Source: Myxococcales bacterium
GTDB lineage: Bacteria; Myxococcota_A; Polyangia; Palsa-1104
Assembly: GCA_003170275.1 (NCBI GenBank)
Contig: PNAM01000055.1
Location: 1 to 64,000 of the forward strand
Length of the DNA stretch: 64,000 nucleotides
Direction: 5' to 3'
Shown: positions 26,852 through 35,015 of the stretch, in pieces
How positions within the stretch are numbered: position 1 is the first letter of the stretch
Layout: every line of letters begins with the position of its first letter
Notes under the pieces: model-generated
Database searches by the model: none
Seen by the model: only the letters and a program-made list of their open reading frames with translations
What the model was told of the DNA's origin: nothing
Position numbers and translations under genes: made by a program

Positions 26852-29331
26852 CCGCCGGGCGGCATCTGATCGATGCTGATGGTCATCGCGCCACCGCAGC
26901 CGCCCATCGTGAAGTTGAGCGTGCCGTCGGCGTGGGTGGAGGTCGAGTAGACGACCGGCCCGGCCAGCGCGATGTTGGCGCCGGCGTCGGTGTCGGTGGA
27001 CATGCCGGTGATCGCCAGGTTCATCGTCGACGAGCCGGGTGAATTGCCGGTCAGGTTGTTCCCGGTGCCCAGGCAGGAGTGACCGAAGAAGTCGATCGTC
27101 CCGAGCGCGCCGTTCGCCGTGTTCATCTGCACGTTGAGGGACACCGAGCCGTTGTTTCCGTCCTCGTTCCAGGTGCCGTTCCAGCTGCCGCCCGCGCACG
27201 CCGCCGGCTGCGCGAGCAACGTGCTCTTGGTCACCCCGAACGCGGCGCTGACGCTGACGCAGGTCCCGATGTCGGAGGGAGTGGCCGAGCCGCTCCACTT
27301 GTCCGGCGGCGAGCCCGTGGTGGTGCCCCCCAGGCTGAGCGAGAACATCGGCATGGCGCCGTTCGGCGTGAAGAAGCTGCCGTTGAGGGTGGCGCCCATG
27401 AACGAGAAGTCGGCTTGCGCGCCGACCTGCGTGACGCCCGCGCCGCACGTCGGATCGATGCCCAGCGTGCCACCGCCGGACACCCAGCCATTACAGTCGA
27501 ACAGGTCCATCGAGAGCGCGACGGGGGAGCCGCCGTTCGGCGTGTAGCTGCCGGTCCATTGGCCGGTGGCGCCGACGGGGATGATCGAAAAATCGGGCGG
27601 GATGCCCATGTCGGTCGGCGCTTCGCACATGTTGCCGATGCACGAGAGCCCGGCGCCGCAGGATGCCTGCGCGTCGCCGCAACACGGCTGCCCGGCGCCG
27701 CCGCACGGTTGACAGGTCGACGACATCACCTCGCAGCCGAACCCGCCGACGCAGGCCGGCGCCGACGGTGGGCAGCAGGTCTGGCCGGGATTGCCGCAGG
27801 TGGTCGGCGTCCCGCCAACGGAGTGAAGGACCGTGCCCGAGGACCCGGCGACGTAGACGTCGTTGGGCCCGCCGGCCCACACGCCGAGCAGATCGGACGG
27901 GTCGTCGTTGAGCTGGCGCACCCACACGCCGTCGCCGAGCGAGTGCAGGATGACGCCGCCATTGCCGACCACGTACACGTCTTGCGGCGAGGAACCCCAG
28001 ATCGCGTTCAGATCGGTCGTCACGCCGCTCGGCTCCGGGGTCAGCGAGTTGTTGTTCATCGCGCGGAAGATCTGGCCGCCGGTGCCCACGCCCCAGCCGC
28101 CGCCCTGGCCGCTGCCCCAGACGCCACGGAACGACACGTTCACGCCGTCCGGCACGAGCAGCGGGACCCAGCCCGTGCTCTGATGGACGAACTCCCCGTT
28201 GGCATCGCCGGCGACCACCAGGTCTTGCGCGTCGATCGCCCACACTGCGTTGAGCGGCGGGGCTCCGGTCGGGAACGTGTCGTCGAGGGTCCAGCTGCTG
28301 CCGTCCCAACCGAGAACCACGCCTACGCCGGCGCGCTCGCCGACGGCGACCGCCATGCTGGGTGCGAGCGCCGCGACCGCATGTAGTGCGACGCCGCTCG
28401 GCGCAGCGCCGGTGACCTCGTGCCAGCCGGTCGCGTCGCGGTGGAAGATCTGCCCGCTCGACGCGACCGCCCAGACGTCGGTCGGTCCGCTGCCGAACAC
28501 GCCGGTGAAATCGGGTCCTCCGGAGATCGACTCCGACACCCAGGCGACGGCGTTCTGCGTGCCCGCGCCGGAAAGGTGCAAGAGCGTGCCGCCGCCGCCG
28601 ACCGCGAACACGTCGTAGCCGTTGGCGGTGGTGCCCCAGATCGCCTTGATCGAAGAGGTGGTCGGCGTGACCTGCTTCATCCACGGGCTGGCCGTGACGC
28701 CTCCGTCCGACTCGTTGGCAGGCAGCTTGTGCAGGCAGGTGCCTTCGACGCAGTCGCCGTCGCACGACTGCGCGTCGGCCATCATCGGGACCGCGGCGCC
28801 GGTGCCGGTGTTCACGAAGCCGGCGCTGCCGCATTCGATGGTGTCGACGAGCTGGTCGACGTAATCGGGCAGGCGCCGGCTGTCCACGTTCTTGTCCTTG
28901 CACGCGCCTTCGATGCAGGTGGTGCCGTCGGGGCAGTCGAACATGTCCTGGCAATTGACCACCAGGCCCATGCGCATGAACAGCGTGCGCTGGTTCACCA
29001 GGCTCACCACCGAGCGACGCTCGACGCGCATGCGATCGCCCTTGAGCCCGGTCAAGACGATCTCGACCTTCACCGCGTTTCCGTCGGGCGAATAGATGCC
29101 GTACGAGCCGGGCAGCACGAACGGCCCGGCGCCGATGCCGGGGACGATCCAGGTCTGATCGATCTCGGGCTTCTGATCGGGCGTCTTCTGCCCGCCGACG
29201 AACGCCTGCAGGTGGATACGATCGATCACGTTGGGCGCGTTGAGATCGGTGATCGCGCCGATCAAGATCTCCGTACGCTTGCAGCCGGCGATCGAGAACA
29301 GCAGCAAGCAGCCGAGCAGGACCTTCCGCAT
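26848..29331 (-). CDS. Large lipoprotein with YCF48-like beta-propeller and Cys-rich modules
   Basis: An 827-residue protein. The lipobox ends SIAGC near residue 17. Residues about 110-205 carry paired cysteines (CPDGTTCIEGAC). About 215-500 is a run of beta-propeller blades, each with phrases like 'WGTTANGYDVFAVGGGG' and 'GVWAGGPNDVYVAGSSG', the YCF48-like fold frequent in Myxococcota surface proteins. A second Cys-rich segment (about 505-565) is followed by a C-terminal beta sandwich (about 585-827). It probably sits on the outer membrane. Confidence 0.82.
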   Translation of the reverse strand: MRKVLLGCLLLFSIAGCKRTEILIGAITDLNAPNVIDRIHLQAFVGGQKTPDQKPEIDQTWIVPGIGAGPFVLPGSYGIYSPDGNAVKVEIVLTGLKGDRMRVERRSVVSLVNQRTLFMRMGLVVNCQDMFDCPDGTTCIEGACKDKNVDSRRLPDYVDQLVDTIECGSAGFVNTGTGAAVPMMADAQSCDGDCVEGTCLHKLPANESDGGVTASPWMKQVTPTTSSIKAIWGTTANGYDVFAVGGGGTLLHLSGAGTQNAVAWVSESISGGPDFTGVFGSGPTDVWAVASSGQIFHRDATGWHEVTGAAPSGVALHAVAALAPSMAVAVGERAGVGVVLGWDGSSWTLDDTFPTGAPPLNAVWAIDAQDLVVAGDANGEFVHQSTGWVPLLVPDGVNVSFRGVWGSGQGGGWGVGTGGQIFRAMNNNSLTPEPSGVTTDLNAIWGSSPQDVYVVGNGGVILHSLGDGVWVRQLNDDPSDLLGVWAGGPNDVYVAGSSGTVLHSVGGTPTTCGNPGQTCCPPSAPACVGGFGCEVMSSTCQPCGGAGQPCCGDAQASCGAGLSCIGNMCEAPTDMGIPPDFSIIPVGATGQWTGSYTPNGGSPVALSMDLFDCNGWVSGGGTLGIDPTCGAGVTQVGAQADFSFMGATLNGSFFTPNGAMPMFSLSLGGTTTGSPPDKWSGSATPSDIGTCVSVSAAFGVTKSTLLAQPAACAGGSWNGTWNEDGNNGSVSLNVQMNTANGALGTIDFFGHSCLGTGNNLTGNSPGSSTMNLAITGMSTDTDAGANIALAGPVVYSTSTHADGTLNFTMGGCGGAMTISIDQMPPGG

Positions 29332-29337
29332 CCCCTC

Positions 29338-29343
29338 ATCATA
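29338..29343 (-). promoter_or_regulatory. Extended -10 (TGATATGAT) of the propeller lipoprotein
   Basis: TATGAT (5/6) preceded by TGA lies six bases before ATG 29331 on the minus strand. The gap is GAGGGG, which is too close to the ATG to be a normal ribosome-binding site. Confidence 0.5.
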
Positions 29344-29348
29344 TCAGG

Positions 29349-29354
29349 TACCAT
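29349..29354 (+). promoter_or_regulatory. Possible -10 (TACCAT) of the LiaF-like gene
   Basis: TACCAT lies eight bases before ATG 29363. It sits in the same 31-bp divergent gap as the propeller lipoprotein's -10. Confidence 0.3.
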
Positions 29355-29362
29355 CGCCGCCG

Positions 29363-30076
29363 ATGAGTGACGAAAACAAGGCCGCGCTGGTGGCCCTTCG
29401 CGACCGGCGCGAGGCGGTGATCCAGGTCCTCACCGACGCCTTCGCCAATGACGTGCTCGACGTAGACGCGTTCGAGGAGCGCACCACGCGGGCCCATGGC
29501 GCGACCACGGTGGCGGCGCTCGAGGCGCTGGTCGCGGATCTGCAGCCGCTGCCGGCCGACGCCAGGCGGGCGCCGCTGGTCGAGCTGTCGGCCGATCGCG
29601 CGCTCGAGCGGCCCGCGAGCCGGCGGGTCACGGCGGTGTTCGGCAGCGTCGAGCGGCGCGGCAACTGGGTGGTGCCGGGCGAGCTCAAGGCGGTCTCGGT
29701 GTTCGGCTCGACTGTGCTCGATTTTCGCGAAGCGAGCTTCGGCCCGGGCGTAACCGAGCTGAACGTGCGCGTGGTGTTCGGCAACCTGGAGATCATCGTC
29801 CCGCCGCAGCTCGCGGTGGAGTGCGAAGGCACCGGCATCTTCGGTTCGTTCGAGCAGAACGCGACGGCGGTCGCCGATCCCGATCGGCCGGTCTTGCGCG
29901 TGTTCGGAGCGGCGGTGTTCGGCAACGTCGAGGTCTCGACGCGGCTGGTTGGCGAGAGCGGACGAGAGGCGCGCAAGCGCGAGCGGCACGCGCGGAAGGC
30001 GTTGCGCGGCGCCGGGCGGCGAGCACTGCCGCCGCACCCGCCGCACCCGCCGCACCCGCCACACGAAGAAAAGTAG
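29363..30076 (+). CDS. DUF1707/LiaF-like cell-wall-stress protein
   Basis: A 237-residue cytoplasmic protein. The N-terminal 60 residues form a DUF1707/SHOCT-like segment (RDRREAVIQVLTDAFANDVL). The middle matches the LiaF-type beta-helix domain (VFGSVERRGNWVVPGEL, then FGNLEIIVP). A basic region and four PPH repeats end the chain. LiaF-like domains of this kind often help sense envelope stress. ATG 29363 is preferred over upstream starts because the DUF1707 domain begins there. Confidence 0.78.
   Translation: MSDENKAALVALRDRREAVIQVLTDAFANDVLDVDAFEERTTRAHGATTVAALEALVADLQPLPADARRAPLVELSADRALERPASRRVTAVFGSVERRGNWVVPGELKAVSVFGSTVLDFREASFGPGVTELNVRVVFGNLEIIVPPQLAVECEGTGIFGSFEQNATAVADPDRPVLRVFGAAVFGNVEVSTRLVGESGREARKRERHARKALRGAGRRALPPHPPHPPHPPHEEK
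30029..30064 (+). repeat. Four tandem 9-bp repeats coding a PPH tail
   Basis: CCGCCGCAC repeated four times (last copy with one change) encodes the Pro-Pro-His tail of the LiaF-like protein. Variable copy number between strains would lengthen or shorten a His-rich tail. Confidence 0.85.
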
Positions 30077-30424
30077 CTAGCGGCGGAGCTGCGGCATCAG
30101 CATGAACGGGTAGTCGACGTGCGAGGTCATGCCGGTCGCCGGGAACTTGAGCCGCTTGGCGACGCGTGTGAGGCACTGCGACTCGGCGGTCGGCTTGGTG
30201 GTCGACTCGACCGCCGATACCCTGCCGTCGGCGTCGATGTGCAGGCACATCACCACCGCCAGCGTGTCCTGGCCCTTGCCGCGGCCGCACGACTGCACCG
30301 CGCGGTCGCTCTGCTCGATGACCTGGTCCACCGCCTCGAGCTTGAGCGGACGGCCCTCCTCGGCAGCGGCGACCCCGCACAAACCGGCAAACGCGAGAGC
30401 GACCGAGAGCAACGAGCGCTTCAT
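30077..30424 (-). CDS. Small exported protein, AgmX/TonB-C-terminal-like
   Basis: A 115-residue protein with a signal peptide (MKRSLLSVALAFAGLCGVAAA). The mature part has CLHIDADGRVSAVES, a Cys pair and a C-terminal SHVDYPFMLMP. The pattern resembles the C-terminal domain of AgmX/PglI and other TonB-like proteins common in Myxococcota. GGCGGAGG precedes ATG 30424. Its function is not known. Confidence 0.65.
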   Translation of the reverse strand: MKRSLLSVALAFAGLCGVAAAEEGRPLKLEAVDQVIEQSDRAVQSCGRGKGQDTLAVVMCLHIDADGRVSAVESTTKPTAESQCLTRVAKRLKFPATGMTSHVDYPFMLMPQLRR

Positions 30425-30557
30425 GGTGAACCTCCGCCTCGACGACATTGCAGCGGTCGTGCCGCGCGATCCCCGCGTCGATCGTGGGGTTCTCGACGAG
30501 CTGGGGTCTTTCGTCCTCTGGTCGACCGCAGCCGGGATGGGGCTTTTCGACCCTAGC

Positions 30558-31124
30558 TCAGCCGCCGGAGTGCATGCGCAGCGGCTGGTGCGGGCGCGCG
30601 ACGATCAGCGCCTCGAGGGCGGTGAGCTCGACGAGCCGTTCGTCGATCGAGCCGCCCTGCGCCTCCTCGGCCAACTCGATATACAGCTCGCCGTGGCGCG
30701 CCTCCGCCTCGCCGAGCTCGTGGTAGAACGCCGCCAGCCGCTCGTCGGGGACCGCCTGCGCGAGCCGCTCGAACCGTTCACAACTACGCGCCTCGATCAG
30801 CGCGCACACCAGCATCTCGTCGACCTTCGAATTCTGCCGGCAGGCCTTGAACAGCTCGGACGCGTAGTTCGCCGACTGCATGGCGCGGAACTGAAGGCCG
30901 CGCGCCTTGAGCTCGCGCAGCACCTGATCGAAGTGCACCAGCTCTTCGCGCGCCAGCCGGCTCATCGCCGCGATCAGCGCGGGCCACTCCGGATACTTGA
31001 ACAGGTAGCGGATTGCGGTGTTGGCCGCCTTCTTCTCGCAGTGCGCATGATCGACCAGCAGCGTCGGCAGATCACCGACCGCCGCGTCCACCCACGCCTG
31101 CGCTGTCGGCGCGACGGCGATCAC
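30558..31124 (-). CDS. miaE: tRNA 2-methylthio-N6-isopentenyladenosine-37 hydroxylase
   Basis: MiaE is a non-haem di-iron enzyme that hydroxylates the isopentenyl side chain of ms2i6A37 in tRNA. In the 188-residue product, the carboxylate/His ligands are seen as E30 (CEKKAAN), E61 and H64 (REELVHF), then EARSCERF and EAEARHGE. GTG 31124 overlaps the stop of serA (GTGA, 31121-31124), so the two are cotranslated. The length matches the family. Confidence 0.88.
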   Translation of the reverse strand: MIAVAPTAQAWVDAAVGDLPTLLVDHAHCEKKAANTAIRYLFKYPEWPALIAAMSRLAREELVHFDQVLRELKARGLQFRAMQSANYASELFKACRQNSKVDEMLVCALIEARSCERFERLAQAVPDERLAAFYHELGEAEARHGELYIELAEEAQGGSIDERLVELTALEALIVARPHQPLRMHSGG

Positions 31125-32329
31125 GGCAGCTCCACCACGTCGACGTGGATGATGGTCTCGGCACGCGCGCGAATCTCTTCGAGCAGCTCCGCCGGCGGCC
31201 GCGCCGACAGCCGGATGCGCGCGCTCGCCGCCTGCGCGCCCTCGAAGATGGTGTTCTCCATCTCTTCGACGTTGATCGCGTGCCGGCGGATCGCGCCCAG
31301 CACCTCGGCCAGCACGCCCACCTTGTCGTAGTGACGCACCAGCAGCTGAAACGCCGCCGGCGAGCGCGACGACGCTCTGGTGTTCACGCAGTTGGGCACC
31401 TCGCCCCGCTCGACGAAGCGGCGCACGACGCGCACCGTCTCGTCGGCCACCGCCGACTGCGCCTGCTCGGTCGACGCGCCCACGTGGTGCGTGCCGTACA
31501 CCCCGGGCAGCTTGGCGAGCTCGTCGTCGAACGCGCCGCTGCCGCCGGCCGGCTCCTTGTCGAACACGTCGGTGGCGACGCGCAGGTGCTGGCCGGCGAT
31601 CGCGCGCTTGAGCGCGGCGGAGTCGATCACCTCGGCGCGCGAGGTGTTGATCAGCATCGCGCGATCGCGAAGCCGCGACAGCGCCGCCTCGCCGACCAGG
31701 CCGCGCGTCTCCGGAGTCAGCGCCACGTGCAGCGTCACCGCGTCCGAGAGCCCGCACAGCTCCGGCACGGTGCGCGCCCGCTCGAGCTGCAGCTCGCCCG
31801 CCCGCTCGTCGGTGAGCGAGCGCGACCAGACGACCACGCGCATGCCGAACGCGCGCGCGCGCCGCGCCACCTCGACGCCGATCGAGCCCAGCCCGATCAC
31901 GCCGAGCGTCTGTCCGTACAGCCCGTCCGCCCTGGAATACTCCTTCTTGTTCCACACCCCTGCGCGCAGATCAGCGACCTGGTCGGGCAGGCGCCGATCG
32001 AGCGCGAGCAACAGCCCGAGCGTCAGCTCGGCCACCGCGATCGAGTTCTTCCCCGGGCAGTTGGCCACGTACACGCCGCGCGCGCTGGCCGCCGCCACGT
32101 CGATGGTGTTGACGCCCGCGCCGGCGCGCACGATCAGGGTCAGCTCGCGCCCCTGGTCGATCGCCTCTTTGGAGACCTTCTTCGAGCGCGCGACCAGGAT
32201 CGTCACGCCGTCGATCGCCGCCGCCAGCTCCTCGGTCTTGAGCTGCGGCTGGTACTCGACGGTCAGCCCGAGGCTTCGCAGCGCCTCCAGATGCGACTCC
32301 GAAAACGCATCGATGACCAGGATCCTCAT
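31121..32329 (-). CDS. serA: D-3-phosphoglycerate dehydrogenase-like 2-hydroxyacid dehydrogenase with ACT domain
   Basis: A 402-residue NAD-dependent 2-hydroxyacid dehydrogenase, most like SerA, the first step of serine synthesis. It has the nucleotide-binding GLGSIG near 150, the catalytic Arg in NTSRAEVID, the Glu in VFDKEP and the His in THHVGAST. A C-terminal ACT domain (about 325-400) could bind an amino acid effector. The ACT domain supports SerA over other hydroxyacid dehydrogenases, but the substrate is not proven. It is coupled to miaE downstream. Confidence 0.88.
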   Translation of the reverse strand: MRILVIDAFSESHLEALRSLGLTVEYQPQLKTEELAAAIDGVTILVARSKKVSKEAIDQGRELTLIVRAGAGVNTIDVAAASARGVYVANCPGKNSIAVAELTLGLLLALDRRLPDQVADLRAGVWNKKEYSRADGLYGQTLGVIGLGSIGVEVARRARAFGMRVVVWSRSLTDERAGELQLERARTVPELCGLSDAVTLHVALTPETRGLVGEAALSRLRDRAMLINTSRAEVIDSAALKRAIAGQHLRVATDVFDKEPAGGSGAFDDELAKLPGVYGTHHVGASTEQAQSAVADETVRVVRRFVERGEVPNCVNTRASSRSPAAFQLLVRHYDKVGVLAEVLGAIRRHAINVEEMENTIFEGAQAASARIRLSARPPAELLEEIRARAETIIHVDVVELP

Positions 32330-32344
32330 GGGCCGCGCATCTTG

Positions 32345-32785
32345 TCACGCGGCGCGCGCGGTGGCTACCCGGCGCTGCGCGCGCACGATCAGCGCGGTGC
32401 CCACCACGGTCGGCAGGATCCACCAATAGACGAACCAGGCGCGCGGCACGAGCTGGAAGCCGAACGCGGTCACCACGCCGATGTACGAGCCGGCCATCCC
32501 GCTGATGTGCCAGCGCAGCCAGCCGGTCGGGCGCAGCCGGGCCATCAGGTAGCCCGTGAGCCCGAGCGCGAAGGTGGGCGGCGTCATGATCTCGAACAGC
32601 GACCAGCCGGCGTGGCGCTGGCCGAGCAGCATGGCGCTCGCCAGCACCGACGTGAGCAGCCAGAAGTACGCCGTGCCGACGAGCGGATGGCGCGCGCGCC
32701 GGCTCTTGCGCCCGGCGAGCGCGACCCCGCCAAGGCCCAGCAGCAGCAGCCCCAGCGAGGCGTGAACGATCAACAGCGTGTGCAT
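32345..32785 (-). CDS. Four-helix membrane protein, DUF2306-like
   Basis: A 146-residue integral membrane protein with four hydrophobic helices. It begins MHTLLIVHASLG, and conserved His residues in helices 1 and 3 (GRKSRRARHPLVG, RWHISGM) resemble DUF2306-type proteins. Function unknown. It is divergent from the padR gene, and its start region is covered by a PadR box 10 bases upstream, so it is probably the repressed target. ATG 32785 is preferred over an upstream start at 32827, which would cross that box. Confidence 0.75.
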   Translation of the reverse strand: MHTLLIVHASLGLLLLGLGGVALAGRKSRRARHPLVGTAYFWLLTSVLASAMLLGQRHAGWSLFEIMTPPTFALGLTGYLMARLRPTGWLRWHISGMAGSYIGVVTAFGFQLVPRAWFVYWWILPTVVGTALIVRAQRRVATARAA

Positions 32786-32795
32786 TTCGAGACCC

Positions 32796-32815
32796 CTATG
32801 TCGGTTACGACATAG
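32796..32815. promoter_or_regulatory. PadR operator box 1
   Basis: Perfect inverted repeat CTATGTCG-N4-CGACATAG, which contains the ATGT-N8-ACAT core known for PadR operators. It lies 10 bases upstream of the membrane-protein start. Confidence 0.85.
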
Positions 32816-32838
32816 ACGAGCTTGCATCCTCGGCGACC

Positions 32839-32858
32839 CTATGTCAAGAGTGACATAG
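32839..32858. promoter_or_regulatory. PadR operator box 2
   Basis: Perfect inverted repeat CTATGTCA-N4-TGACATAG, the same core as box 1 with centres 43 bp apart (about four helical turns). It abuts the padR ATG, so binding should block the regulator's own transcription. Confidence 0.85.
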
Positions 32859-33416
32859 ATGGCCGAGACGTCGACGCTGGGTTACGCGCTCCTGGGCCTG
32901 CTGGCCCGCGCGCCGCTGTCGGGCTGGGACCTGGCGCAGCGGCTGGACATGCCGGCCGGCTACTTCTGGAGCGCCGGCCACAGCCAGATCTATCCCGAGC
33001 TGAAGAAGCTCGAGCGCGCAAAGCTGGTCAAGCACACCAAGGTCGAGCAGCGCGACCGTCCCGACAAGAAGGTCTACGCGCTCACCGCGGCCGGCCGGCG
33101 CGCGCTGCGCCGCTGGGTGACCACGCCGCTCGCACCCGCGCCCAAGCGCGACGAGCTCATGCTGCGCGTCTACTCGCTGTGGCTGGCCGACCCGGCCGAC
33201 GCGGTCGCGTTCGTGCGCGATCAAGAAGCCGTGCACCGCCGGCGCATCGCCGAGTACGAAACCCACCAGGCGGACGTCGAGCAGCACTGGGCCGCGGAGC
33301 TCGACGACCCGCGCTCGCCGCGCTTCGCCACCTACGCGACGCTCAGGCGCGGCCTCGGCTACGAGCGCGAGCTGGCCGACTGGTGCGCGTGGCTCGCGAG
33401 CCGCATCACCAGCTGA
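32859..33416 (+). CDS. PadR-family transcriptional regulator
   Basis: A 185-residue PadR-type repressor. The winged-helix N-terminal domain (GYALLGLLARAPLSGWDLAQRL, then GHSQIYPELKKLE) is followed by the helical C-terminal dimerisation domain (about 100-180). Two matching boxes at 32796-32815 and 32839-32858 sit between it and the divergent membrane-protein gene, so autorepression and repression of that gene are likely. ATG 32859 directly follows box 2. Its last 11 bases overlap the convergent nucleotidyltransferase gene. The ligand is unknown. Confidence 0.92.
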   Translation: MAETSTLGYALLGLLARAPLSGWDLAQRLDMPAGYFWSAGHSQIYPELKKLERAKLVKHTKVEQRDRPDKKVYALTAAGRRALRRWVTTPLAPAPKRDELMLRVYSLWLADPADAVAFVRDQEAVHRRRIAEYETHQADVEQHWAAELDDPRSPRFATYATLRRGLGYERELADWCAWLASRITS

Positions 33417-34155
33417 CCACGCTCTTGGCGCGCTCGAGATCCTCGACGGTGTCGATCTCGCGCCAGCCGCCGTCGATGAACGCCGGCCGCATCACCTCGC
33501 CGCCGGCGATCAGATCGTTGAGCAGATCGGTCAGGTACGCCACCTCGAAGCGCGGCGCGCGCCCATACGGCTGGCCCGCCAGCTCGGCCTTTCGCGCATG
33601 GAATCGCTCGCGCATCTGCGTCGCCGCGCGCTTGGAGAACCGCGCCAGGCCGATGAACTCGCCGGTCGCCTCGGCTGCGGGCATGGTCTTCTTGCCGACC
33701 AGCGTGACCCGCCCGTCCTCGACCCGGGCGACCTCGCCCTCCTCCACCGGATGGTTGAGCCGTCCCACGTACGCATCGTGCCAGCGACGGTCGATCACCA
33801 GCGAGTAATCGCCCGGCGTGTCTAGAGCGGTGCGCACCACCTCGGGCCGGAAGACGATGTCCGAGTAGCTGAACAGGAACGCGTCGTCCATCGCCGCTTC
33901 GGCGTAGAACAGCGAGCACAGGATGTTGTTCTCGCGAAACGCGTCGTTGTCGAAGTAGCGCGCGCCCGGGATCTGGATGTCTTCCTTACGATAGCCGCGC
34001 ACGATCACCACGTCGTCGACGCCCGCCGCGCGATACGCATCGAGCTGGCGCTCTAGGATCGATCGCCCGTTGACCTCCACCAGGCACTTGGGCCGATCGT
34101 CGGTGTACGGCGCCAACCGCCGCCCCATCCCGGCCGCGACGATGATCGCCCTCAT
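33406..34155 (-). CDS. Sugar-phosphate/inositol-type nucleotidyltransferase
   Basis: A 249-residue NTP_transferase-family enzyme. AAGMGRRLAPYTDDRPKCLV at the N-terminus is the nucleotide-binding signature. The gene starts inside the stop of the upstream phosphatidyltransferase (ATGA, 34152-34155). That pairing, a cytidylyltransferase next to a CDP-alcohol phosphotransferase, is known for phosphocholine or CDP-inositol lipid headgroup pathways. The activated alcohol is not proven. It converges with padR with 11 bases of overlap. Confidence 0.85.
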   Translation of the reverse strand: MRAIIVAAGMGRRLAPYTDDRPKCLVEVNGRSILERQLDAYRAAGVDDVVIVRGYRKEDIQIPGARYFDNDAFRENNILCSLFYAEAAMDDAFLFSYSDIVFRPEVVRTALDTPGDYSLVIDRRWHDAYVGRLNHPVEEGEVARVEDGRVTLVGKKTMPAAEATGEFIGLARFSKRAATQMRERFHARKAELAGQPYGRAPRFEVAYLTDLLNDLIAGGEVMRPAFIDGGWREIDTVEDLERAKSVVSW

Positions 34156-34892
34156 GACGTCCTTTTCGCAGGACGACCGAGCTTGATCAAGATGATCAGG
34201 CTGGTTCGCCCCAGGTACAGCACATGCGCGCCGAGGTAGGCGTAGAGAAAAAGGTCGAGCCGATCGAACGCGCAGACGTACAGGAACCAGCTCGGGTAGT
34301 GCAGGACGTAGCGGCCGAGCGCTTCGACCAGCGCGAGCGGCGAGAGGGATCGTGGCGCGTGATCGCCACGCTCGGTCGCGGGCGCGAGCGGTGGGGCGCC
34401 GGTGGCCTCGAGATATTCGGGCCGGCGCGTGAAGGTGGTGAGCGTGATGCCGACTGCGGCGGTGAACAGCCCGCCGATCCCGTAGAGCAACCAGCGCTCG
34501 TCGAACCCGCCGACCCACCACAGCCGCACCGCGGCCGAGCCGATCACCAGGAACGCCTTGACCTCGTCGAGCATGAAGTCGAGCAGCGCGCCGACGGGGG
34601 ACGCCATCCCCTTGATGCGCGCCAACTGCCCGTCCACGCAGTCGATGATGTACGCCAGCTGCAACACCAGGCCGGCCACGATCAGCCCGAGGTGTGTCCG
34701 CCACAGGATGAGCGTCGCGGCGCCCGCGCCGGCCACCGCAATCGCCAGGAACGACACCTGGTTGGGCGTGACCGACGTGCCTTTGAGCAGGTACACGAAC
34801 AGCGCCGCGGGCGGGCGCGAGATCCATTCGGTCCAGAAGTTGTCGCGCTTCTTCTTCGACTGCCGGTAGATGTCCCGAACCGCGGCGAGCAT
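34152..34892 (-). CDS. CDP-alcohol phosphatidyltransferase
   Basis: A 246-residue integral membrane enzyme that joins a CDP-linked alcohol to a lipid or sugar alcohol with loss of CMP. The signature D-x2-DG-x2-AR-x8-G-x3-D-x3-D reads from DCVDGQLAR to LLDFMLDE near residue 80-110. Several hydrophobic helices follow. Overlap with the nucleotidyltransferase (ATGA) suggests both make one headgroup. The gap to the divergent SIR2-like gene is 123 bases. Confidence 0.88.
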   Translation of the reverse strand: MLAAVRDIYRQSKKKRDNFWTEWISRPPAALFVYLLKGTSVTPNQVSFLAIAVAGAGAATLILWRTHLGLIVAGLVLQLAYIIDCVDGQLARIKGMASPVGALLDFMLDEVKAFLVIGSAAVRLWWVGGFDERWLLYGIGGLFTAAVGITLTTFTRRPEYLEATGAPPLAPATERGDHAPRSLSPLALVEALGRYVLHYPSWFLYVCAFDRLDLFLYAYLGAHVLYLGRTSLIILIKLGRPAKRTS

Positions 34893-35015
34893 GTCGGCTC
34901 AGCTTTATCACACACGGGTGTGCTGCAACACCTCCAGATCGCCGCTTTTCGTTGAAATTACGGTCATGTCCATGATACCCATCGCTGGCCATAAAGCCTG
35001 GCGGGAGCAACACCG

